NCBI RefSeq assembly: GCF_002008365.1
Contig: NZ_MRDL01000059.1
Coordinates: 372,001-436,000, forward strand
Source of the DNA: Rhizobium leguminosarum bv. viciae USDA 2370
GTDB lineage: Bacteria > Pseudomonadota > Alphaproteobacteria > Rhizobiales > Rhizobiaceae
Length of the DNA stretch: 64,000 nt
Direction of reading: 5' to 3'
A program made the translations under genes and the position numbers. The notes beneath the pieces are model-generated. The model was not told where the DNA came from. It saw only the letters and a list, made by a program, of their open reading frames with translations, and ran no database searches. Numbering within the stretch: the stretch's first letter is position 1; every line of letters starts with the position of its first letter. Positions 57,766 to 64,000 of the stretch are shown here, piece after piece.

Positions 57766-59093
57766 TATCCCTCGCTTTTCGCCAGGACGGGTTCGAACTG
57801 TGCCGTCGCTGCCTTCAGTTCGGTTTCAGGATCGGCGCCGCCGATCATGTTGGTAAGACCGACGCCATAAACGTCACGGAACTCGGTGACCGGAATGATG
57901 ACCGGCAGCGCGAGCTTCGAGATCTTGCCGGAACCGACGACGGCATCAAGCCATGCGCTCGGCATTTTGACACCTTCACGGACTTTCGCATCCTCGAGGA
58001 CAGACTGGCGGAAAGGAACGCCGGCGCCGGCCTGCAGCAGACGTGCGCCCATTTCATGCGAAATCGCCCATTGGCAGAAGAGGTACCCGGCCTCTTTTTT
58101 CTGGCTTGCCGCGACGACGCCAAGCCCGTCGCCGAAGGTGCCTGCGGCCTGTGCCTTCGGACCTTTCGGCATGATGCCGTAACCGACCTGGCCGACGACG
58201 CGTGACTTTTCCGGATTCTCGATCGGCGGCGCAAAACCGACGCCGTCCAGCCACATGCCGATCTTGCCCTGCAGGAAGGCCGACTGCGCCTCGGCCCAGT
58301 TGAAGCCGGAGACGCCGGGAGGGGCGGTCTTGGTCATCAGCCTTTGGTAAAGCTTGGCCGCATCGATCGCTTCTTGCGATGTTGTGCGCAGCTTGCCATC
58401 AGGGCCGAGCGGGCTCGAACCATAACCGAGCAGCAGCGACGTCCAGACCGGCGTATTGGCGTTCTTCAGGCCGCGGGCGACGAAACCGTAGGTGTTGGTG
58501 GAAGGATCGGTGAGCGCCTCCGCAGCACTGGCGAGTTCTTCGAACGTCGTCGGGTAGGCAAGCCCCTTCTTCTCGAACAGCGCCTTGTTCCAATAGATGA
58601 TCCAGTAATCGACCGAGAATGGAAGCGAACGCAGAACGCCGTCCGGATCTTTGGCAAAAGTCAGGCCGGCTTCGGCGAAGTCGCTTTCAACCAGAGACGG
58701 GTCGGTCAGAGAGGGGTCCTTGAGGAAACCGCTGATATCGGCAAGCCAGCCGCCCTTTTCGAACTGCCGCTTCTGGACATGATAGCTCATGTGCACTACG
58801 TCGAAGCTCGGCTTGCCGGAGCTCAGCTCGATGGTCGTCTTCTGACGCTGCTGTTGTTCGGGAGTCGCTTCGGCATTGACCTTGATGCCGGTGAGCTCCT
58901 CGAATTCAGGCAGGTACTTCAGAAGTATTTCGCTGCGAGGGCTCTTGACCAGGTTGACTTCGAGCGTCGTGCCGGCAAAGCGCTTCCAATCGACCGCAGC
59001 CGATGCCAGCCGCACGCCGAGCATGCTGCTGGCCCCAAAAGCGGCCGTACCCGCCAGAAAGCCGCGTCTCGTCGGATTTAAAAACGATGACAT
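57765..59093 (-). CDS. Sugar ABC transporter substrate-binding protein, Tat signal
   Basis: The 442-residue protein has a twin-arginine signal (TRRGFLAGTAAFGASSM, near residue 8) ending about residue 32, then a family-1 binding-protein body: TTLEVNLVKSPRSEILLKYL, SFDVVHMSYHVQKRQFEKG and FLQGKIGMWLDGVGF. The other sugar receptor in the window uses a Sec signal, so the two importers differ in export route. It lies 55 bases after the GntR gene of the same operon. Confidence 0.92.
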   Translation of the reverse strand: MSSFLNPTRRGFLAGTAAFGASSMLGVRLASAAVDWKRFAGTTLEVNLVKSPRSEILLKYLPEFEELTGIKVNAEATPEQQQRQKTTIELSSGKPSFDVVHMSYHVQKRQFEKGGWLADISGFLKDPSLTDPSLVESDFAEAGLTFAKDPDGVLRSLPFSVDYWIIYWNKALFEKKGLAYPTTFEELASAAEALTDPSTNTYGFVARGLKNANTPVWTSLLLGYGSSPLGPDGKLRTTSQEAIDAAKLYQRLMTKTAPPGVSGFNWAEAQSAFLQGKIGMWLDGVGFAPPIENPEKSRVVGQVGYGIMPKGPKAQAAGTFGDGLGVVAASQKKEAGYLFCQWAISHEMGARLLQAGAGVPFRQSVLEDAKVREGVKMPSAWLDAVVGSGKISKLALPVIIPVTEFRDVYGVGLTNMIGGADPETELKAATAQFEPVLAKSEG

Positions 59094-59148
59094 GTGATTC
59101 CTCCTCCTTTTGCCGGCGATCTCCTCACCCCCGGCTGTTTATTTCCGA

Positions 59149-59808
59149 TTATATCCTGAGCGCACGATCTCTTGCATGATTGATGTGTGCGACAAGGCTG
59201 TTGACGGCGTCCTCCGCCGATCGTCGTTCGATTGCCTCGAGCACCTTGAGGTGCTCGCCCATGACAGGTCCGACGTGACCATCGATGCGAAAACGATCCT
59301 GACTGATCAGGCGCATCTTGATCGAGTTCACCCGGTAGGCGTTCGAGATGATGGTATTTCCTAAAGCATCGATAAAGGCGTCGTGCATGCCCCAATCGAC
59401 AGCTTGCGCGTGCACTTCCAATTCGTGCGATCCATCGCCGTTTCGAATGGCATCGGCAATATCCCGATGCTGTTTCAAAAGCTTGGCGATCGTCTCGTCA
59501 GACGCGGAGCGGGTGAAAAGCGCAACAGCTTCCTTCTCCAGGAAGACGCGCAGCTGAAACGCCTCGCGAATGAGGTTAAGGTCGATATGAGCGATCTGCA
59601 AACCCCGCTGGGGCACTGTCTTGATCAGCCCTTCGGCTTCGAGCCTCGGGATAAGTTCGCGGATGGCGCCAAGCGTCAGCCCCGTCAGCTCGACGAGGCG
59701 ACGCTGCGAAACGAACTGGCCGGGGCGCACATCACGCGCAAGAAGGTGGCGTGTGAAGCTTTCATACGCCTTTTCCCGCAGTGTCGGCTGCTCGTCGGTT
59801 CCGTCCAT
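59149..59808 (-). CDS. GntR family regulator (FCD type)
   Basis: The protein of 219 residues starts MDGTDEQPTLREKAYESFT and has a winged helix (SQRRLVELTGLTLGAIRELIP, split by the LTGLT turn) plus a helical FCD ligand domain (VHAQAVDWGMHDAFIDALGN). An excellent ribosome site (GGGAGAGG) favours the ATG at 59808; the ATG at 59826 is possible. It follows the DapA-family gene by about 25 bases and precedes the binding protein, so it regulates its own operon. The palindrome at 60757 is a likely site. Confidence 0.9.
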   Translation of the reverse strand: MDGTDEQPTLREKAYESFTRHLLARDVRPGQFVSQRRLVELTGLTLGAIRELIPRLEAEGLIKTVPQRGLQIAHIDLNLIREAFQLRVFLEKEAVALFTRSASDETIAKLLKQHRDIADAIRNGDGSHELEVHAQAVDWGMHDAFIDALGNTIISNAYRVNSIKMRLISQDRFRIDGHVGPVMGEHLKVLEAIERRSAEDAVNSLVAHINHARDRALRI

Positions 59809-59833
59809 CGCCTCTCCCAGAAACATGTCCGCC

Positions 59834-60718
59834 CTATGCCGCTTTCGAGCGGAAAAGAGTATCGAAGGCACGAAAGAGTTGCGCCTGCCCTTCTGCGGAT
59901 ATTGAGACGAGTGGCGGACGAACCGCAAGCCAGATTTCATCCGACGTCACGTGAGTGACCATGGTTTTGACGGCCGCAGTCACCGGAAATTTCAGCAGTT
60001 CCTCCACGAAATCCTCGATGCGGGAATCGTCCATGCCTTCCTCCGCCATCAGCTTGACCTCGCGTGGCACGAAATTCGCCATGCCGGAGATCGCACCCTG
60101 GCCGCCAAGCCGCACGCCCCTCGCCAGGTGACGTTCGTCCCCCACCAGGATGACGAGATCGCCATGCGCCTTCAATAGTGCTTCCGTGAAAGGCCAGTCG
60201 CCGGAGGAATCCTTGACGCCGATAACGATGTTGGGAAAGGCGGTCCGCAGCCGGGCGATCAACGATACGGTCAGCGGAACCATGGTGAGCGAGGGAATGT
60301 TGTAGACGATAATGTCTCGCGCCTTGTCGCCGAGGATGGCGAATACAGCCGAAAACCACTGGAAGACGCCGTCATCACTCACGTTCTTGAAATAGGAAGG
60401 GGGAGCAAGGAGGATATTTCGGGCTCCTTTGGAAAGCGCGTGACCTGCCAGCATCGCGGCATCCTCTGCCGCGTCGACCAGCACGCCGACGATGATTTGC
60501 TTTGCTGCTATCCCGCTATCAAGCATGGAAGCGAAGACACGTTCACGTTCCTGCGTTCCGATGGAAGAGCCTTCACCCGTCGTCCCGAACAACGTAACGC
60601 TCGAGCATCCGGCCGAGAGGCTGCGCCGCGCCTGCTCGATCATCGCCTCGATCGCGATATCGCCATTGCTGTCGAACGGTGTCGCAAGCGCGACCGAGAG
60701 CCCGAATTTCTGTGTCAA
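59834..60718 (-). CDS. DapA family aldolase/lyase (dihydrodipicolinate synthase superfamily)
   Basis: The 294-residue TIM barrel has the GTTGEGSS carboxylate-binding motif (residues 45-52), the Tyr in VYNIPSLTM and the Schiff-base Lys in IGVKDSSGDW. Besides dihydrodipicolinate synthases, the family includes N-acetylneuraminate lyases and 2-keto-3-deoxy-sugar-acid aldolases. Leading a sugar importer operon with a GntR regulator, it is more likely a sugar-acid aldolase or dehydratase than a lysine enzyme. This is inference. Confidence 0.88.
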   Translation of the reverse strand: MTQKFGLSVALATPFDSNGDIAIEAMIEQARRSLSAGCSSVTLFGTTGEGSSIGTQERERVFASMLDSGIAAKQIIVGVLVDAAEDAAMLAGHALSKGARNILLAPPSYFKNVSDDGVFQWFSAVFAILGDKARDIIVYNIPSLTMVPLTVSLIARLRTAFPNIVIGVKDSSGDWPFTEALLKAHGDLVILVGDERHLARGVRLGGQGAISGMANFVPREVKLMAEEGMDDSRIEDFVEELLKFPVTAAVKTMVTHVTSDEIWLAVRPPLVSISAEGQAQLFRAFDTLFRSKAA

Positions 60719-60756
60719 CTATGCTTCCTCCCAATTACCGCGTCAGACGTAGCAGA

Positions 60757-60768
60757 CTAACATGTTAG
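60757..60768. promoter_or_regulatory. Palindromic operator before the DapA-family gene
   Basis: CTAACATGTTAG is a perfect 12-bp palindrome 38 bases before the start of the first gene of the operon. Its TAACATGTTA core fits the general form of GntR/FCD sites. Confidence 0.5.
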
Positions 60769-60831
60769 CTGTAAAGAGGTGATTACACACCGCCTCGTTA
60801 CGCGATTGTCGCGGCCGTAGCTTCCTTACGA

Positions 60832-62136
60832 TCAACTGGCGTGCCTTGCTGCCGGTCCGTTCGCCCGAACGAGCGCCATCAGCATCGGGCCGATTGCAAA
60901 CTCGCCCCTTTCGGTCCTTCGGGACAGATCCCTGAGGTAACCACCGGGCGAGTTAATGTGCCCTCCCCTTTCCAGGATACAGGCGATCACGGTTGCGGCG
61001 TTTTCCGGCCCCATACCGGAGCAGGCTTCCTCATAGGCCGAGGGACTGACGCCGAGCATCGAGCGGACAACGACGGCGGCCGACATCAGGTCTCGCCAGT
61101 TACCGATGGTTCCGCCTGGCCCGTAGTCGAGAATACTGGGGCAGGCCTGGAGGACGAGGCCGAGCGGGAAGGATTTCAGGCTTGGCCCGGCCCCTGGATC
61201 GACCGCGCCTCCCGCCCTGTTGCCCATCCCGCCGGACAGCTTCGGCTGTTTCAATCTTCGCTCGTCCGGCGGCCCGGCGTTCGGTTCATCATCGGCTGCT
61301 GCCTTTTCGCCCTGCTTCGTTTCGAAGCTTGGTTCAAGTTCATAAGTGGAGTCGGGATTTGAATTCTGTTTGTGACGCTCAATTTGAGACTCATTGGCGT
61401 CTATTTTTTTCGTTTTTATCCGTCTTTCCAGCACGTTGACGATCTCGGTACGCAGCAGCCCCATCTCGTCAAGCAACGGTGCCAGTTCTTCTGCGGTCGC
61501 CACGCGCGGAATCCGGGTAAGGAGCGTTCGAAACATCGCCGAAATGCCTTCCCAATCACCGGAAACCCCTTCTTCGATAGCCGTCGCGATCAGCTTGGAG
61601 ACATCGCGCCGGCCCACCGTCAGGCGTTCCCTGGTCACCCGCAACAGTTCCCGGTCGGCAACCGCCTGGGCGGCCAGGCTTTCGATCTCGACCGCACGCG
61701 CCAGAAGCGGCGCGACGCTGAAGCCAAAGGCCTCGCCGATGGCCCCTGCCCTATCGCGGCGCGCATAGCGCTTTCCGTTCGGACTGTCCTTGCGCAGGAT
61801 CAGGCCGGCGTCGACCAGGACGGCAAGATGCCGCCTGAGGGTGGCCGGCGTCATGCCGCGAGCACGCAGCGACAGCTGCGCATTCGACGGGAAGACAATC
61901 AGGCCCTTCTCCTCGGAAATCTCGTCGTCTGGGTAGAAGGTCAAAAGCGCATCGAGCACCGTCAACGCCCGATCGGTCACGCCGAGCGCCGGCCGCGCCT
62001 CACAGATCGCCCTGAACAGCTTCCACTTGCTGCGCTTCATTCCCGGCTCGATGGTCTCGGCCAATTGCTGACTTGCCAGCATGCCAAGCGACATCGGCCG
62101 CCGCCCGAAGGGCGTCGTCACATATCCACTCTCCAT
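60832..62136 (-). CDS. repC: Plasmid replication initiator RepC
   Basis: The 434-residue protein starts MESGYVTTPFGRRPMSLGML, the conserved RepC beginning, with helix-turn-helix-like SLRARGMTPATLRRHLAVLV near residue 90. RepC is needed for replication of repABC replicons and binds within its own gene. A markedly AT-rich stretch (61321-61430) inside the coding sequence matches where the origin is placed in this family. It is the last gene of the leftward repABC operon. Confidence 0.94.
   Translation of the reverse strand: MESGYVTTPFGRRPMSLGMLASQQLAETIEPGMKRSKWKLFRAICEARPALGVTDRALTVLDALLTFYPDDEISEEKGLIVFPSNAQLSLRARGMTPATLRRHLAVLVDAGLILRKDSPNGKRYARRDRAGAIGEAFGFSVAPLLARAVEIESLAAQAVADRELLRVTRERLTVGRRDVSKLIATAIEEGVSGDWEGISAMFRTLLTRIPRVATAEELAPLLDEMGLLRTEIVNVLERRIKTKKIDANESQIERHKQNSNPDSTYELEPSFETKQGEKAAADDEPNAGPPDERRLKQPKLSGGMGNRAGGAVDPGAGPSLKSFPLGLVLQACPSILDYGPGGTIGNWRDLMSAAVVVRSMLGVSPSAYEEACSGMGPENAATVIACILERGGHINSPGGYLRDLSRRTERGEFAIGPMLMALVRANGPAARHAS
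61321..61430. other. AT-rich stretch inside repC, probable replication origin
   Basis: This part of repC is much richer in A and T than the rest, with several T-runs (61403-61409 and 61412-61416). In studied repABC plasmids the origin lies within repC in an AT-rich region, so this is the best candidate here. It encodes a charged linker (around KTKKIDANESQIERHKQ). Confidence 0.55.
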
Positions 62137-62195
62137 TTGCCTTCACCTTCGTTCAGGCAAAAGAAAACCATCCACCAATTTGGTGCCTAAGACGC

Positions 62196-62281
62196 TTGAC
62201 TGTGATTCGTGGAAATGCGATTCTCGATGTGCTTAAGATCTGAGAAGGGCTTCCACGACGGCGTCGTTGGGGGCCTTTTTC
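62196..62281 (+). ncRNA. Counter-transcribed RNA between repB and repC
   Basis: On the plus strand, opposite to repABC, TTGACT (62196-62201) lies 17 bases before GATTCT (62219-62224). A GC-rich hairpin, GGCTTCCACGAC paired with GTCGTTGGGGGCC around a three-base loop, ends in TTTTTC (62275-62280), a good intrinsic terminator. The product, about 50 bases from roughly 62231, matches the incompatibility RNA that restrains repC translation in this replicon class. Confidence 0.7.
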
Positions 62282-62290
62282 TTTTGCGCT

Positions 62291-63292
62291 CTACGCTCCT
62301 CTGTCCTTGTTGAACTCCTGGAACAGGCCCTTCAGCCGTTCCTGGACGAATTGATCGAAACCGGGCGCGATCTTGCCGTCGAAGACGAAGGTCGCACCGG
62401 ATACTGTCTTCTTGATCATGACAGGCACGCCAGTAACCTGGGTTTTGGCCACCGCCGGCTTCGGCGCAGCCGTCTTCTTCGTTGCCAGAACGAGTGCCCG
62501 CTGAAACCGCTCGTCGCTCGAAATTTTGCGCGTGTCGTCCGCGGACAACTCCGCGATGATCTTCTCGACGTCGGCTTTCTCAAGCCGCTCGCCCAATTCC
62601 AACCATCGCCGGCGGCCGATATCAGGTGCCGCACCGATGGCGTTGACGAGCCTCAGGGGGACCTGTCGTATGACGATCAGCATTCTCGACAGCGCCGCCT
62701 TGTCCACGCCGAGAGCCGCCATAATGACATCGCGGCCAAAGCTGCGTTCCTCGAGCCGCGATGCAAAGAGCGCGCGCTCGATGTAGGAGAGATTGGTTCG
62801 AGCGCTGTTTTCCTGTCCCTGGCTGACGACCAGTTGACCGTCGGTGAGATCGCGGACGACCGCGCGCACCCTGATGCCGATTTCTCGGGCGGCAGCCAGG
62901 CGACGATGGCCATAGGCGACTTGGTAGCGTCCCCTGGTTTCGGGATGTGGGCGGACTAGGATCGGAACCTGCTGCCCGTGCTCACGGATTTGCTCGACGA
63001 GCTGTGCGAGTTCGGCCGCATCGATCGCCAATCGGTCGCTGACGAAGGAAGCGTCGATCAGGCCGGGATCGAGTTCGACGATGGTCTGGCCGGTGGCAAG
63101 CTGCCGTTCCAGTTCACTCGCACGCTCCATTTTCTCGGTAATGTTGCCGAGCGTTTTCGTAATGCCGCCGACAGGCGCAGCACTGCGCTCCTGCGGCACG
63201 AATCCGGCGATCGGACGATTGTCGCGTGGTGCGACCGCGTCCATCCTTTCCGGGTTCGGAGCGGAAATTTCGATGAGGTTCTTGCGCGCCAT
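62291..63292 (-). CDS. repB: Plasmid partition protein RepB (ParB family)
   Basis: The 333-residue protein has the ParB-like nuclease-fold region (VRPHPETRGRYQVAYGHRRL near residues 112-131), then SQGQENSARTNLSYIERALF and a helix-turn-helix, and a C-terminal dimerisation part. It binds centromere-like parS sites with RepA to segregate the plasmid. It starts four bases after the repA stop. A parS site was not found near it by eye. Confidence 0.94.
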   Translation of the reverse strand: MARKNLIEISAPNPERMDAVAPRDNRPIAGFVPQERSAAPVGGITKTLGNITEKMERASELERQLATGQTIVELDPGLIDASFVSDRLAIDAAELAQLVEQIREHGQQVPILVRPHPETRGRYQVAYGHRRLAAAREIGIRVRAVVRDLTDGQLVVSQGQENSARTNLSYIERALFASRLEERSFGRDVIMAALGVDKAALSRMLIVIRQVPLRLVNAIGAAPDIGRRRWLELGERLEKADVEKIIAELSADDTRKISSDERFQRALVLATKKTAAPKPAVAKTQVTGVPVMIKKTVSGATFVFDGKIAPGFDQFVQERLKGLFQEFNKDRGA

Positions 63293-63296
63293 CTAT

Positions 63297-64000
63297 CTAT
63301 TTCCTTCCCCAGGTCGAGCGAATATGCGCCTCGATCTCGCCATTAACGAGGTTGAGGGATTCCAGCGCCCGATCGTAGGTTCCGCGTGTGAACTGCGACC
63401 GCTCGACCTCGTAGAGAGTCTGCTTGGTGACGCCGGCATCGGCGACCGCCGTCGATTTCACCATGGCATTGTGCAGCATTCGATTGCCGAAGATCGCCCG
63501 CATGAAGCCGGTCATCTGGCTTTGCGGTCCGTCGTTCGGCTCGAACCGGGTCACGAGATAGCGCATCCAGTCATAGCTGGTACGTCCGCCAGCCTTTTCG
63601 ACGACCGACATCAGCTCACTCGTCATCGTCAGAAACTGCGACATCGACATGACATCCAGCATCTGCGGGTGGACCGTGATCAAGACCGAGGTTGCAGCGC
63701 AGAGCGCCGACATCGTGAGGAAACCCAGCTGTGGCGGGCAGTCGATAACCACGACGTCATAAAGGCTTTCGATCTCCGTCAGGACTTCGCCGATGCGGGC
63801 AAAGAACATCGTCTCCGCCGTCCCCGACGCCATCGCCTTCGGCGTCTCGTGCTCGAATTCCATCAGCTCGAGATTGCCCGGAATGAGATGGAGATTTGGC
63901 GTGTAGGTGGCGCGCACGATGTCGGCGATGGGGCGCGGCTCCTCATATCGGATCGCACCGTAGATCGTTTCGCCCTCTCCGACGTCGAACTCCGGCTGAT
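63297..64000 (-). CDS. repA: Plasmid partition protein RepA (ParA family), cut by window edge
   Basis: The minus-strand frame is open to the right edge, so only the C-terminal 234 residues are here. It has the ParA Walker B-type segment YDVVVIDCPPQLGFLTMSAL and, near the edge, QPEFDVGEGETIYGAIRYEE, typical of RepA. RepA is the ATPase of the partition machinery and represses repABC. The start lies outside the window. Confidence 0.93.
   Translation of the reverse strand, partial: QPEFDVGEGETIYGAIRYEEPRPIADIVRATYTPNLHLIPGNLELMEFEHETPKAMASGTAETMFFARIGEVLTEIESLYDVVVIDCPPQLGFLTMSALCAATSVLITVHPQMLDVMSMSQFLTMTSELMSVVEKAGGRTSYDWMRYLVTRFEPNDGPQSQMTGFMRAIFGNRMLHNAMVKSTAVADAGVTKQTLYEVERSQFTRGTYDRALESLNLVNGEIEAHIRSTWGRK

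Noticed and set aside
60719..60831. parS partition site between repC and the DapA-family operon
   Set aside because: No GTTNNNNGCNNNNAAC match was found here by eye; the site may lie near the repA start outside the window.

Overview
This window reads as part of a large repABC plasmid or chromid of a Rhizobium-type alphaproteobacterium. The evidence is a repA-repB-repC operon at the right edge (repA runs off the end) with a counter-transcribed RNA between repB and repC, high-GC coding sequence, many ABC solute importers, rhizobial-type flagellar and chemotaxis genes, and a rhizobial intergenic palindrome. No rRNA, tRNA, CRISPR or phage structural cluster was seen.

Layout. 1-5.5 kb, minus strand: a hydantoin/oxoproline-type locus with a hydantoinase/oxoprolinase subunit cut by the left edge, a spermidine/putrescine-type ABC importer and an Asp/Glu/hydantoin racemase. 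5.8-9.3 kb: a nitroreductase-like protein, a small cysteine-cluster protein, and a TetR regulator with a short-chain dehydrogenase that share operator-like repeats. 9.5-10.9 kb: an IS30-family element with visible inverted repeats, next to a broken ISNCY-type transposase start. 11.2-20 kb: a ParDE-type and a Phd/VapC-type toxin-antitoxin pair, and two complete polar amino acid ABC importers, the first with a GntR regulator. 20-21.6 kb: TetR facing an enoyl-CoA hydratase.

21.6-38.2 kb: a motility and surface block. It has a soluble double-PAS chemoreceptor, a DUF1217 repeat protein, a TetR regulator, an EF-hand repeat protein, flgE-flgK-flgL without the rest of the flagellar regulon, a small DnaT-like protein, a DUF6502/DUF5666 pair, a possible small RNA, a VapBC-type pair whose antitoxin frame is broken, a membrane chemoreceptor and a DUF4112 protein.

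38.2-60.8 kb: a carbohydrate catabolic island. One operon carries a MalK/UgpC-type ATPase, an oxidoreductase, a TIM-barrel isomerase, a hydrolase, a pentulose-phosphate-epimerase-like protein and a ROK kinase. A DeoR regulator faces an aldolase-PfkB kinase operon. A second isomerase/oxidoreductase/hydrolase set comes with a LacI regulator. Two sugar importers (binding protein plus two permeases each) have no ATPase of their own and may share the single MalK/UgpC-type ATPase. The second importer is joined to a GntR regulator, a DapA-family aldolase or lyase and, probably, another PfkB kinase. Substrates cannot be named from sequence alone.

60.8-64 kb: repC, ctRNA, repB and repA, the replication and partition unit of the replicon.
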